The notes: generated by a model not told the origin, from the letters alone. A DNA stretch of 64,000 bases from Agapetus fuscipes (GCA_951799405.1 OX637353.1:10664001-10728000); one strand, 5' to 3'. Positions 40,337-51,419 are shown, counted from the stretch's first letter. Translations and numbers: made by a program.

Positions 40337-40995
40337 AACCTGGCCTTGAAAGTCTAGAAACAAATAAAAATTAATCAAAAATAATCCGAGGACGCCACTG
40401 GACCACTCCGCCAAGCATTCAACTTACAGCATTAAAATCACAGAAGAATATGGAGAAATGTTTAAATATTAAGAAGCTTTCACGGTTACCGCGATGCCGT
40501 CATATTATTATGTATGTACAAAAAACTTTTACTTAACGCTGCTCATTTTTTTCATATTTATCATGTCTTTTGTTTTTATTTGAATAAGTAAATAATTGTT
40601 GTTAAGTGTTTTCTTTATCAATACAAGGCCCTTAATAAGTAATGCGTCGCACAAACGATTACTCAGCATTCTACATTTTTGCGTGACATTGAAAAAGTAT
40701 TGTATGCTACTGCATATAACTAACCATTGTGAAATTCTTGCTGTTCATTGTGGCATTTCCTTTGCGATCATACAAGAATAACATTGTTACTCTTGCGTTT
40801 AGTTGAACGAATGACTCGCAACTGCTTGACATGCGTTTTAAAAGTAAACATTTTTGTTAATCACTTATTAGTTTTCATAGAGTAATATATAAAAAATAAT
40901 AAGTAATAGTAAAATTTCTTAAAAAACAAATTTCGTATTGGTATTCGTATCAAGATTGAGCAGGGAACCCAATTTTCTAAAAAAATGTTATCATG
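40337..40995. other. AT-rich; no gene seen
   Basis: No recognised feature. Confidence 0.3.
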
Positions 40996-41321
40996 AATAA
41001 GAGTTTTAGGCTTACACGGCCGGCTGATGATGCTGGAGTGATGCTTTCCGGGATCTGTTGCTGTGGTCTGTGGGAGCTGGGGCTTCCGGACGTTTCGCCC
41101 ATTTCTACGATGGGCTTCTTCAGCGTGAAGTATGATGATGATGATGATCTTGATGAGAACTGTGATGATCGTAGAAATGGGCGAAACGTCCGGAAGCTCC
41201 AGCTCCCACAGATAAAGCTTTACAATATATAGCTTTGCATGAGCGTCCATGTGCTGTGGGTCCTTCTGACACATACATACAGGACGGGTACGAGGAGGGT
41301 TTGAGCATACGTCTCTGCTTG

Positions 41322-41369
<48 letters not shown>

Positions 41370-41403
41370 CCACGGCAACAGATCCCGAAAAGCATCACTC
41401 CAG
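40996..41403. repeat. S-repeat copy 2, head-to-head pair with a retroposed insert
   Basis: The minus-oriented part (AATAAGAGTTTTAGGCTTAC, GGGATCTGTTGCTGTGGTC, CCATTTCTACGATGGG) meets a plus-oriented part (CGTAGAAATGGGCGAAACGT). The 45-bp arms 41067-41114 and 41168-41213 are almost identical. The plus part is interrupted at 41214-41367 by another insertion and then resumes (CCACGGCAACAGATCCC). Confidence 0.7.
41214..41367 (+). mobile_element. Retroposed sequence with a 46-A tail
   Basis: About 108 bp (ATAAAGCTTTACAATATATA ... CATACGTCTCTGCTTG) ends in an uninterrupted A-run at 41322-41367. It splits S-repeat copy 2 between CTCCCACAG and ACCACGG, with only AG as possible duplication. The source RNA is not recognised. 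It could be the 3' end of a LINE or a small host transcript. Confidence 0.7.
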
Positions 41404-42265
41404 CAAATGTTATCTTGTTTTCTTAAGAAAAAGATGCTCAAAAGGTTACTATTTCTGATCAAGAATAAGTAAGAGGGCCTTCACTAGGTTCTAAGTTAGA
41501 AGAGACAACCGAATTGGAAATTTTTGACTTATTTATTAAACGGCACAAAATACAAAAATACATTTTGTAATATAGCACAATGGAAAGTTAGTAAAAAATA
41601 AAGCAAACCATATCATAAATAAATATTATTCAACAAAAAAATTCACTCAATCTTATCAATATAGTATTTATTCAAGGTCAACTTGTAAGTACCTACTAAG
41701 ATCTTTGCAGTGTTTACCTATATGTTTATAAGTTTTACCCGGACGTAGTATTTACACGATTTATACAATTATTGTGATGGTGTGTGGTTGACCAAATTAC
41801 AGGGTGGAAGAGATACTTTTGTCGGTTCTGAATATTTGGTGTACAATAAATTGTTCTAAAAGAATTGGACAATCTATTCATGAGTGTATAATTTTGAAAT
41901 GTGTCAGTAAATGACTGAGAACATACGCCTTTCCGAGAAGTCACAAGGTTTAGATAGTGAAAATACTGTACCAATTCAGCTTTCTGTCAGTCTATTCATC
42001 AATTAATTTTAAAGCTTAGCTTTAAAACACTACTTACATGAATAAAATCTTACGTGCAGAAATGTCAAGCATGCACGGCCATCTGCAGCGGGCATAACAG
42101 GTGTAATGTAGCTCGTATAAGTGGATAATGGATTCTATAATCTTGAAAGTAGATCAGTGGAGCTCTGAAAGCTCGGCCCCTAAGAGCTTCTGTATTATTC
42201 ATATCGGTACATTAGTCGATAAATGAATGCTGTGTGTACGCGTATTGTTGTGTATGATATTGTCA
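41404..42265. other. AT-rich; no gene seen
   Basis: No recognised feature. Confidence 0.3.
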
Positions 42266-42269
42266 TATG

Positions 42270-42420
42270 AATGGGTTCCATGACAGAACAGCACAATGAC
42301 AAAACAGCACATGATGTTACATCATATATAATTGGATTACAATGACAAAACATGATATGAAAAAAACATCACAATGATAAAACATCACAAGATAAAATAT
42401 CACATGACAAAACATCATAT
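42270..42420 (+). repeat. FB-2 fragment, tandem GACAAAACA units
   Basis: GGTTCCATGACAGAACAGCA, then repeats of ATGACAAAACAYCAC every 12-20 bp. It matches the left end of the complete element at 47649. Confidence 0.65.
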
Positions 42421-42423
42421 ATT

Positions 42424-42545
42424 TTTGAACAATTTGCCCGTCGGTGTTCGCGCAAACCAGTCTACCACCACCTTCAAAAAGGGACTGAAGACACTGCTTT
42501 TCTCCAGAAGCCATGGCGCCCTTGAGATGGTCCTGGACCATTAAA
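42424..42545 (+). pseudogene. LINE reverse-transcriptase C-terminal fragment
   Basis: It encodes LNNLPVGVRANQSTTTFKKG, LKTLLFSRSHGALEMVLDH, stop. The W/LNxLP...FKxxLKTxLF signature is the end of jockey/CR1-type polymerases. Confidence 0.65.
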
Positions 42546-42687
42546 TGGCACCACAGGAAAGAAATCATCCATCATCATCATCATCATACATAAAACAAAA
42601 TACAAAACAAACAGCAACTATAAAATATCATAAAGAGCAAGACAAAACAGAATACATAAATATTTTTGGGATAAGTTCATAAAAAAT

Positions 42688-42825
42688 TGAGCTCCTACGC
42701 AACGAACGCAACTAAGATGCACATATATTGCAATGTATCACCACCTTGTCCCGAAATACATTGCATGCGGCGTGTGATACCTGATTATTTTTACAGGTAA
42801 GCGGGCTGACCTTAAGCGGAAGACG
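42688..42825 (-). mobile_element. SINE-t2 3' fragment
   Basis: ACGCAACTAAGATGCACATA and TATTTTTACAGGTAAGCGGG match the 3' half, diverged. Confidence 0.6.
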
Positions 42826-42829
42826 GTTG

Positions 42830-43990
42830 AACTGCTTTTTCGGCTGACCCATGTACAGCGTTGAGCAATAGTCAACTCGTGACATCACAAAGGCATTAAC
42901 CAGGGTCTTGACTGCTCCCGACGGTAAACATCTCCTGATCGCCTTTATCTGGCGAAGTTAAAAAAATGAGGAAGATACAGTCGAGTTCAATTGCTCTCCC
43001 TTTGTGAGGTTCCGATCCAGTGTGACTCTTAGAAGTCTGACTGAGTCGGAGGGCTGAATCAGCTCTCCCCCTATGGAAAGTGGTACTCGAGTTGTCAAGA
43101 GATGATCGCGCCTGGTTGTAGCCGCCCACATCACTTCTGTCTTACCCATGTTAAGGATTAGGCCATTGCTTGTCATCCATTCATCAATCTCCGCAATGCA
43201 AGCTGCCACCCTGTTACTGAGAGTTTGTGCCATATGTGGCTGATACTGAGAGTAAACTTGCCAGTCATCTGCATATGCATGTGTAATGAGGCCCCATTTC
43301 TCAACTATACTCTCAATGTCAGCAGTGTATAAAATAAAGAGGATCGGTCCCAGTACAGACCCCTACGGCACCCCGGAGATCAGCGAATAGGAAGGTGAGA
43401 CACAGTCACAAGTACGCACTACCTGCTTGCGATCCGCCAAGTAGGAGGAGAACCACGCCAGCGCCTTATCCCTCAAGCCGTACGAACCCTCCAACCTCCT
43501 TATCAGAATATCATGACATACGGTGTCAAACGCCGCACTCATGTCCAGAAGCGCTAAGAGAGCAAGATCTCCGCAATCCACTGCCGATCCGCAATGCAAT
43601 GGCGGTCTCAGATCTGATGATCTGAGACCGCCGTCAGCAAGCCAGTTTCAGTCGAATGATATTTTCGATAGGCTGATTGTCTCTTAGGCATCAGATCGTT
43701 AGCACCCAGATAAGATACCAGCCGATCAGAGACAATGCGCTCCAGTACCTTAGACAGAAACGGTAAGTTTGAAACCGGTCTGAAATTGGAGAGATCATTA
43801 GGATCGAGATTTGGCTTTTTTAATATTGGCGTTATTTGCGCTTCCTTTAAAAAGGAGGGGATAGTGGCATTCATTAGGCATCCATGATAAACCTAACAAT
43901 AAATGGAGCCACTAGAAGAATGCACTCTTTTAGTACCCACGTCGGCACAGGATCCAGATCACACTGCTTATTTTTTGACGTTGCTTAAAT
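42830..43990 (-). pseudogene. LINE-L (CR1/L2-type) reverse transcriptase, decayed
   Basis: In order on the minus strand: CDLDPVPTWVLKECILLVAP (43985 down), PSFLKEAQITPILKKPNLDP, LSNFRPVSNLPFLSKVLERI, KYHSTETGLLTAVSD, then a small palindromic scar. DLALLALLDMSAAFDTV and ISGVP-stop-GSVLGPILFILYT follow, then HAYADDWQVY (catalytic YADD), EWMTSNGLILNMGKTEVMW and VRLLRVTLDRNL. The conserved Gln of PQGS is a TAG stop, and other frame breaks separate the pieces. It covers fingers, palm and part of the thumb; no endonuclease. Confidence 0.85.
43602..43633. repeat. Short palindrome inside LINE-L
   Basis: GGCGGTCTCAGATC and GATCTGAGACCGCC flank TGAT. Related LINEs read straight through (AVSD...GDLALL), so this is a local inverted duplication that breaks the frame. 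Confidence 0.6.
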
Positions 43991-44399
43991 ATAATACCTT
44001 ATTACTTATAAGAAATAACGTGTAGTGTTTAAGTCAGGGGCGTGCATTCCAGACAGGTACATGCATCCATAAGGTAGCCAAAATTTGATTAAACCTTTAA
44101 GTTAAAATGATATTTTTGGTTCAATTTGAGTTATTTTTAGCAAGTAAATTAATATCATATTATGTGCTATTTTCAAGAAAAACTGCAGAATATTTACCAT
44201 GAAATGTATTTGCCTCTACGCTATGCACGCGCCTGGTTTAAGTATATAATTTCTTGAGAAATAATTCTAATTACTTTATTGTGCACTGCACACAGTTGTA
44301 AACTTTGACTTATGATATCTGTGGACTATAAATTATTTTAACGAAAATATACATTATATATCTGTTTCAACTTACTTACGAAAACGGTATTTAGTCTTC
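43991..44399. other. AT-rich; no gene seen
   Basis: No recognised feature. Confidence 0.3.
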
Positions 44400-44415
44400 T
44401 TCGTCGTGTTAGACA

Positions 44416-44643
44416 CTACACTACTCTTGCCCAGTGTCGAACAACATCCACTGCTTCACCATTACTCTCCATTAGGTCGGCCAGTGAGTAGCTTGTTGGG
44501 CAGGCCGGGCAGATCCGAAGATGATCCATTGACTGTTGGGCTCCGCATTCACAGAGCGTGGTGTCATCTTGATGAAGGATTCCCCAGGCCCTCATGTTAT
44601 AGCGAGCTCTGCCAACACCCGTCTTTAGTAAGAAAGAGAACAA
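44416..44643 (-). pseudogene. LINE C-terminal cysteine-motif fragment
   Basis: The minus strand encodes LLKTGVGRARYNMRAWGI, then CECGAQQSMDHLRICPACP and LMESNGEAVDVVRHWARVV, stop. The (L)RTGVGR...W...CxCG...(D)HLxxCP pattern is the C-terminal Cys/His segment of jockey-type LINE proteins. It appears alone, so it is a truncated insertion. Confidence 0.75.
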
Positions 44644-44989
44644 AGAACTTCACAGTTGCATTTTCATGTGTACGAAAAACTCGGGCGAATGTAAAAATGT
44701 TTCTAAAAAGTTGGCAGCATTGCGAATGTAATGTCTGCCCCGTGCGCTGCCCAAACTAGTCCGAACATAGCACCACGTAATGCGATCGCGTTATAAATCT
44801 TGTGATCGATAAAATTGACGAATTTTAAAGGAAAAATGAATTATGATTTGAAGACATTATGGAATGACGTGCTATAATTGGGTGTTGGAGCATAAAATGG
44901 AGGAAGTAAGAAAACATAGAATTTGACACGTAAAAACATGACTTGTTTCGTATGACTAAATCACTGCGACGTTAGACAGGACTGAGACA

Positions 44990-45226
44990 ATCTATCTATA
45001 TATCTATATCTAAGTTGCAAAGATATATCAATTGAGATTAATATTAAATGCATGCCCACGAGCAGACACGCATAATTTCGCGCTCACACATGCCGCATGT
45101 TGACCTACAATATAAAAACACAAACTCTTGTCGACCTTCCCTGAAACAGGGGGGACATTGACAAAGTTAACCATTTTGTACAGTATGGGTGGTCAGCTTC
45201 ATACCAACCTATAAGTCGAGGAATAA
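44990..45226 (-). mobile_element. RTEb-3' copy 18
   Basis: The tail is TCTATCTATATATCTATATC. The body runs from AAGTTGCAAAGATATATC to CCAACCTATAAGTCGAGG. Confidence 0.75.
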
Positions 45227-45713
45227 TGTAGCAATACAGTAAGTTAGTTTCTGCTCCTCTATGTTATTACTCAATGGTCGTAAAGCCTTACACCTCATTA
45301 ATTTTATCGCGTTATTTTTAAAGCCGAACAGAAAAAAATAAACGGGTTTTAATTAAGGCGGTTTTCTGAGAATTTTAATCCTTTATGCGCTCACTTGTAG
45401 GTACTAATCCCATTAACATAAATCTGATTTATTCGCTTGTTACATATGTATGTATGTATTTAAATACTTATATTTATTATAGAGGTAGGTACTTAAAAAT
45501 GCTACCATTAATGTGTGAAAAACTGTATTTTGCATTATAACTACTTGAAAGACGCATCTTTATAAAAAATCTTACCCGTGACTTGACAGCGCCCTTGAGG
45601 TGGGACCCACACAAAAACGGCGCTCTTTAATTATGAGTAGGTACCTTCCAAATAATAACAGATGGCTTTTTCTTCAGGTGTAACAAATCGTGATGTAGTA
45701 CCTACCTAATAAT
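45227..45713. other. Intergenic; no gene seen
   Basis: A small SINE-t1 scrap at about 45590-45635 (GCCCTTGAGGTGGGACCC, CAAAAACGGCGCTC). No gene. Confidence 0.3.
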
Positions 45714-45893
45714 AATAATAATATTAGGATGATTTATTTGGTGAGCGCTGTTTATGTATGTATCACACCTCATGAGCCCTTTGCGAGCTTGGTCGTCGCT
45801 CTAGATAGCGCCAATTCTCAAGAAAGACCCAGTTGTTGTAAGGTTGGATGGACCTTCCAGTGACCGGTCTTTGGTAAAGGTTTATGATTTTTA
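45714..45893 (-). mobile_element. SINE-t1 3' half
   Basis: AATATTAGGATGATTTATTT, GGTGAGCGCTG, GAGCTTGGTCGTCGCT and GGACCTTCCAGTGACCGG. The head is absent, so it is 5'-truncated. Confidence 0.75.
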
Positions 45894-45921
45894 CCTAAAT
45901 TTTTGTTATTACTTTATTTTT

Positions 45922-46135
45922 AAATAGATTTGTGAAGAGGAAAGCAATTCACCAATCTTTTTTGCCTGGCCGGATGTCTTCATGCGAAAGCAGAATCTTG
46001 CGTGCATGCAATGACATCTGTTGAACCAAGGTCAAAGTTATGGTCAAAGAGCCAAGCGTGATTCGAACCAGCGTTATTCAGTTCCAAATACGCCAGTCAA
46101 GAATAGCGACTTAACTCTCGGCCATAACACCGACT
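45922..46135 (-). mobile_element. SINE-t3 copy 2
   Basis: The minus-strand head is GGTGTTATGGCCGAGAGTTA (A box) and GGTTCGAATCACGC (B box). The body includes ACAGATGTCATTGCATGC and GGCCAGGCAAAAAAG. The most complete copy of the family. Confidence 0.75.
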
Positions 46136-46194
46136 ATAAATATATTGACATGATTTAACTGGGGTTCTCTTTTAATTAAACTGCAATTATTTTT

Positions 46195-46400
46195 ATAACT
46201 GAATTTATTTTACACGTTTTGGTTCACAATTTACAATGTACTGATTTGTAGCTCTTGCTTTCGACTTCACGGCTCAATGTTTTTATCGAGACTCTGGCCT
46301 GCAGACCATTGCGGCAAACATTTATATATGTTCATACGGACGTTTCTCGACTGTTCTTGATTTCTCGAGTTTAGTGGATTATTCCAGAGCGTAGTTCTAC
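46195..46400 (-). repeat. HSR copy 6
   Basis: Minus strand: CTCGAGAAATCAAGAACAGT (several GAA repeats), TATATAAA (plus 46321-46328), GAGCCGTGAAGTCG, TGTGAACC, AATAAATTC. Confidence 0.5.
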
Positions 46401-47048
46401 CAGCGTGATTAAAATCACGTATGCACTAATACTACTATACTATCATAATAATATGGTAAAATCTTGATATTTCCCAGAATTTTAAGTATTCCTTATCTTA
46501 GAGGTGGCTTATAATATAATATTCATTCAATAAGTGGAGGCTGTGCCGCTGCGAACGAGTCAGTAGGCGCATTTTTTATCTCGTTGTTCAGCCTGGACAT
46601 TGATAATAATTCGACATTGGAATCTCGGGGATATTCTTGACGGTTTATAACACACAAGGAATATCATTTCAACTCAGCCAAGTAATTAATAAAATTTATA
46701 AGTTAATGCATGTGAGTGAATCTTTTATGCATAAGTTTTGACGAGAACGAAAGTAATATAAAATTTCCATGCCTTTTTGATGGTGGCAAAACACACACAT
46801 TATTCAAAGCCTATAAAGTTTTAGGAAGCGAATGTACATTTTATTTTTCAATAATTTTAAGTTGGTTCTAAAGCTTTCCATAATGGAGTTTATGTTTGTA
46901 AGCTTAAATTGAAACAATCTCTTCGTATCGAGAATCTGTCACCCGACAATCATTGAATAGTTATTAATTAAAAAATCATTAAAAATATAAATTGATGTCG
47001 TTGTCGATTGTCAACCAGGCAAAAAAGGGTTGGTAAATTGCGTTCTAC
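46401..47048. other. AT-rich; no gene seen
   Basis: No recognised feature. Confidence 0.3.
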
Positions 47049-47310
47049 TTTGACTTATAGGTTGGTATGAGGCTGACCACCCATACTATAAGAAATGGTT
47101 CACTTTGCCAATGTCACTCCTGTTTCAGGGAAGGTCGGCAAGAGTTGCAGGGCTTATGTTCATTTGAGATTGGGTTTTTTATATTGTAGGTCCACATGCG
47201 GCATGTGTGAGCGCGAAATTCTGCGTGTCTGTTTATGGGAATGCATTTAATATGAATTTCAAATGATACATATCTTTGCAAATTAGATTTAGATTTAGAT
47301 TACACTTCAT
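47049..47310 (+). mobile_element. RTEb-3' copy 19
   Basis: From TTTGACTTATAGGTTGGTAT to TTTGCAAATTAGATTTAGAT. Confidence 0.8.
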
Positions 47311-47648
47311 GAATTTATTTTATGTCAAAAATGTACTTTCGTAAAGATGTTGCATAGAGATAGTGAATAAACTTCATTTAAAAAGAAACAAAAATTGACA
47401 ACACTCAAAAGCTTACAGGTTCAGTCTACATCACCTACAGATTTGATTTTTAAAAACATAAAATAAATTGTTGTTATTTTCGTAATTGTTTATATTATAA
47501 AGCTGCATCTGTTTAGCAGTCTTTACAATACTCGGTGGCAGCCACCACTCGGCAATACATAACTCGAGCAGTTTATGTCAATTAGTTAGCAAGCGAAGGA
47601 ATCGACAGCTCTTACAAATGGCCGATCGGATTCTCTCACGTGCATCTA

Positions 47649-48167
47649 AAAGGTTCCATGTTAGAACGACACAGTGACAAAACGACAAATGACAGGATGA
47701 CACAAAATGCAGAACAACATAATGTCAGTACACCACTATGACAAAACAACACACAAAATAGATCACTAAGACAAAGCAACATAAGGAAAAAACATCACAT
47801 GCCTAAAACAGAATATACCTTAAACAGCACATGAAAAAATATCACTTGACAAAACATCATAAACATTTATTTGGCTTCTAGCTTCTTATCTAATAATGAT
47901 AATCGGGAATGTATTTTTTTTATAAACTTTTCCAAATAATATATGCATGAGTTCCATTTTCTCATGTTTCTTATGACTCACTTTTTTGACATGCCGTTTA
48001 TGGTGTTTTCTGTTGGCCAGGAAAAATAAGTTGTATAATTTCATTCCTCTTCACAAATCTATTAAAAAAAATAATCAAATGCCATTCTGTCATGTGTCAT
48101 TCTGTCATGTGTAGTTATGTCCTGTGTCGATTTGTCACTGTGTCGTTCTAGCATGGAACCACCTAAA
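47649..48167. mobile_element. FB-2, complete foldback-type element
   Basis: The left end GGTTCCATGTTAGAACGACA, then CAGTGACAAAACGACAAATG, is the inverse of the right end TTTGTCACTGTGTCGTTCTA, GCATGGAACC. The inner arms are made of short tandem units (ATGACAAAACA, ATTCTGTCATGTGTC). Tandemly repeated inverted arms are the defining feature of foldback elements. A SINE-t3 scrap (GTTGGCCAGGAAAAATAAG) sits in the middle. Confidence 0.75.
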
Positions 48168-48218
48168 ACGTCACTCCTCGTAATGAACTACCGCACTTCT
48201 CTGTGGGGAATGATCATC

Positions 48219-48341
48219 AGTACCCTTAGTACGAGTTGCAAAACTTGAGAAAAGTAAAGTTTACGGAAAATATTAAGGAGTGATTTCTCCCTAAATCTGC
48301 CGTTTTTGTTTCTTACACTTTATGGTCTTAGCAAAAGAGCT
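48219..48341. mobile_element. FB-1 copy 4, left half
   Basis: AGTACCCTTAGTACGAGTTG through TTATGGTCTTAGCAAAAGAG. It stops at the point where the right half at 50363 begins. Confidence 0.75.
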
Positions 48342-48425
48342 TAAATCTGTCACCAACAATCCCAGCGCTCTGTTCCCTTCCTCACCCCTCCCACCCTCCA
48401 CTACTCCCACCCCTTAAAAGAATGT

Positions 48426-48639
48426 TACGCAAAAAACGCAACTAAGCTACACATATAGTGTAACTTCTTGCCGCGTTATCCCCGAAGGGGTCGCATGTGG
48501 CGAGTTGAACCTACTTATTTTTACAGGTAAGGGGGCCGGCCTTACGCCAACCACTTCAGTTGAAGTGGAGGTTTCCCAGCTCCCGAGAGTGCTGGTACTC
48601 ATTTCTTGTGAAGGCTGAGTAAACCTTGCCGGTATTTAA
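48426..48639 (-). mobile_element. SINE-t2 copy, head missing
   Basis: AAACGCAACTAAGCTACACA to ACCTTGCCGGTATTT. It abuts LINE-R at about 48640. Confidence 0.75.
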
Positions 48640-50173
48640 ATAAATTAGAAAGTATCGGTTTCCAAGGCAGGACACTCGAGTGGATAACAAGCTATCTATA
48701 TCAAAGACCTCAAGTTGTCAAAATAAATGAGGTGTACAGCCAAATAGAAACTAGTAATTTCGGAATACCACAGGGCACAGTATTAGGCCCTTTATTATTT
48801 ATATTGTATGTCAATGATGTATTTACACTGAAACTAAACGGAAAAATAATATCCTATGCCGATGATACAGTTATTATCATCGAAGATACAAATTGGAATA
48901 GTGTCACCAATAAAGCAAATGTTGACATTGACAATTTAAAGCACTGGTTCGACGTGAATTTGTTAACACTCAACAGCGAAAAAACTTACATTGTCCCGTT
49001 CTCTATTAATGAAAATAAACTAAATCTAAATTTAAACGTATTTATTCATCAACAAAATAAATGTAATAAAACGAATTGTAATCTAACCTGCTCAATACTA
49101 AAGCAAACAGATACTACAAGATATTTAGGCGTTGACATAGATAGTAAATTAAAATGGAAAGAACATACTAGTAAACTGATAAAACGAATCAGAAAGTGCA
49201 TATACATATTTATAAGACTTAGAAATATACTCGGAATAGATAACTTAAGAAGAGTCTACTACGCAATTGTGCAATCTATATTACAGTACGGCATTATAGG
49301 ATGGGGAGGGTCATACTTAAACACATTAAACCCTGTAAAAATAATTCAAAAATTAATCATTAAGATAATATTAAAAAAACCATCGAATTACCCGACTGAA
49401 TTAGTATTTAAAATATTTAAAGTTCCCTCAGTAGATATCATTTTTAAAAAAAACGCCATATTGCAAATATTAAAGGAAAAACAACAATTAAAATTAGAAA
49501 CAAATCATTCAACAAGATACAAACATAACCTCAAAATGTCAAAATTTGACACAAAACATTATCAAAATAGCTTCATTTATGTTGGTGTAACAAACTTTAA
49601 TAAATTACCGACTGAACTAAAAAATATAAAAGATTATCATGTATTTAAAAATAAACTTAAAAAACATTTCGAAAAATATTAGATTTGTATACCAATTGAT
49701 ATTATTGCATGTGCCTTGTATTGTTTTTTTGTCATTAGTAGACCTCTATAAATCATATGTATGTATGTTTTTATTTTATTATACTTTGGTACCTACTTGC
49801 CTATATTATCTATGTTTATATATTTGCTTTTGTTTATTATACAGTTTTTTCTTATTTTAATTTGATTTCTCCACATATCAGATCTCTTCACACTGAAAAT
49901 ACACATCATAAGTATTTGACTTAAGTGTATGAAGTAACTTAAATAAATTTCTAGTTTATAATTTAAATATATTAAATAACTGAAATAAATTTGTTATTAC
50001 TATTGACTAAATTAATTGTGAATCCCTCACCACACACAAGAGCTTTGACTCTTTTTGGTGAGGTATAGCATATAAAACAAATGAATATTATGTAATAGAA
50101 ATAAGTTTGAAAAATGTAATGTATGTACTTAAAATGTCTTATATTAAATAAATAAAAAAAAAAAAAAAAAAAA
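48640..50173 (+). mobile_element. LINE-R, 5'-truncated non-LTR retrotransposon
   Basis: It carries the reverse-transcriptase frame, a 3' UTR of about 470 bp, AATAAA near 50149 and a poly(A) run to about 50173. The 3' UTR holds a hairpin (CCTCACCA at about 50027 with TGGTGAGG at about 50056), as many CR1/L2/Rex1-group LINEs do near their 3' ends. Confidence 0.85.
48642..49681 (+). CDS. LINE-R reverse transcriptase (partial)
   Basis: Coding sequence is visible from LNKLESIGFQGRTLEWITSY (48642), before any possible start. The codon at 48732 is GTG inside the domain, so the N-terminus is missing by truncation. Then SNFGIPQGTVLGPLLFILYV, ISYADDTVIII (catalytic YADD), NIDNLKHWFDVNLLTLNSEKT-like and RYLGVDIDSKLKWKEH. 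The thumb/C-terminal part is LRRVYYAIVQSILQYGIIGW, then NFNKLPTELKNI and FKNKLKKHF. There are no stops or shifts. It is very Asn/Lys/Ile-rich, matching strongly AT-biased codons. The PQGT/ILYVND/YADDT motifs suggest the CR1/L2/Rex1 group. Confidence 0.85.
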
Positions 50174-50362
50174 TTTAATTTAAATTTTATTTAGCCAGTA
50201 ATATTTTGTACCTGACGATGGAAACATTTTTTCCGAAACCGGTCGTACATTATTAAATTTTACTCGCCCATAACCTAATACAATTTGTTTTTTTATTGTT
50301 ATTTTTAATTTTATTTTTTTAAAAATGAAAGGTTACAAAGTGAATGCTTCATCAATTAATGA
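50174..50362 (+). other. Second LINE-like 3' end
   Basis: CCTGACGATGGAAACATTTT then TTTCCGAAACCGGTCG resembles the hairpin plus GAAACCGG motif found near the 3' ends of many insect LINEs. Its coding part is not present. Confidence 0.35.
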
Positions 50363-50476
50363 TAAGAAAATCAAGTTCAAACAAACAAAAACGGCCGATT
50401 TTAGGGGAAATCACTCTTTAATAATTGCCGTAAACTTTACATTACTCAAGTTGTGCAACTCGTACTAAGGGTACAG
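50363..50476. mobile_element. FB-1 copy 4, right half
   Basis: AGAAAATCAAGTTCAAACAA through CTCGTACTAAGGGTACAG. With 48219-48341 it rebuilds one FB-1 element of about 240 bp. Confidence 0.75.
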
Positions 50477-50727
50477 ACCTAACTCACTATTCATCACGCT
50501 GACCTCTTTGGAATTATTTTTGAGCGAATGAGATTTAATGTTCCTTGTACGGATTGCGGTCGCGGTTAATTATTTTGGTCCTTAACGAGGCGATAAATAA
50601 AATGCAACAACTGCTCTTGTCTCAGACCGTACCTTAATCTATTATGTGAGTTTATGAAGAAGGAATGCAATTCAAATGGCAACAAGATACATTAGATCCG
50701 TAAGTCAATTTGTCCTTTGTTTTTATT

Positions 50728-50822
50728 AATATTGAATAAGAGTTTTAGGCTTACGCGGCCGGTTGATGATGCTGGAGAGATGTTTTCCGGGATCTGTTGC
50801 CGTGGTCTATGGGAGCTGGAGA
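50728..50822 (-). repeat. S-repeat copy 3
   Basis: AATAAGAGTTTTAGGCTTAC, CGGCCGGTTGATGATGCTGG and CCGGGATCTGTTGCCGTGG. Confidence 0.6.
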
Positions 50823-50999
50823 GCTTTATTAAAATTGTACGCAATTATTTTCCAAATTCTAAAATTTATTTCCGTTAACTTTAAAGTAACAGGCAGAGAC
50901 AAAGGTTTATTATATGAAAACATTTTTTTTAAAAAAGCCTAGATACTTTTGTGATTAATTTTTGGTTCACTTTTAATAAAATTGGAATTGAATATATTT

Positions 51000-51200
51000 T
51001 ACAGTATTTATTTTCAACAAATCGATTACATTAGGTTCACTCTGTAACTTCTGAATTGGCGGTTTCACGGCTTGGGCGTAAATATGGTGACTGAATCCTT
51101 CACAGAACTGCCCCCCGTATTTATATATGACCAATGCCTAATCTCGCATGTGCGAGACGCCTTTCGAATGGATGTTTCCAGAGAATGCAAGAAGTACAAG
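51000..51200 (-). repeat. HSR copy 7
   Basis: Minus strand: CTCTGGAAACATCCATTCG, CTCGCACATGCGAG, TATATAAATA (plus 51118-51127), AAGCCGTGAAACCGCC, AGTGAACC, AATAAATA. It is colinear with copy 5. Confidence 0.65.
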
Positions 51201-51419
51201 GTACAAAATATCAAAATCTTACGTCTATACATACATATATATTACAAGGAACATTTTATAGAAATTTAACACATTTCAAACCCTGTTCAATAAAGTGTTT
51301 ATTGTACTTTATATTGTTGTGTTTTTCGGGTTCAAATAGTCTTTAAATTAAAAAACTGGTCTTCTTTACAGGATATTTATTTTACATTTACATTTATTTA
51401 GAAATTTACATTTATGTCT

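Noticed and set aside
39629..40398. Pair of CAGTGGCG-type ends suggesting a hAT element around FB-1 copy 3
   Set aside because: The ends share only the first eight bases and the 8-bp flanks (GGGATGAG and GACCACTC) do not match.
42270..42420. Direct repeats with regular spacing, CRISPR-like at first glance
   Set aside because: Units are degenerate with no unique spacers, in a clearly eukaryotic window. They belong to the FB-2 foldback family.
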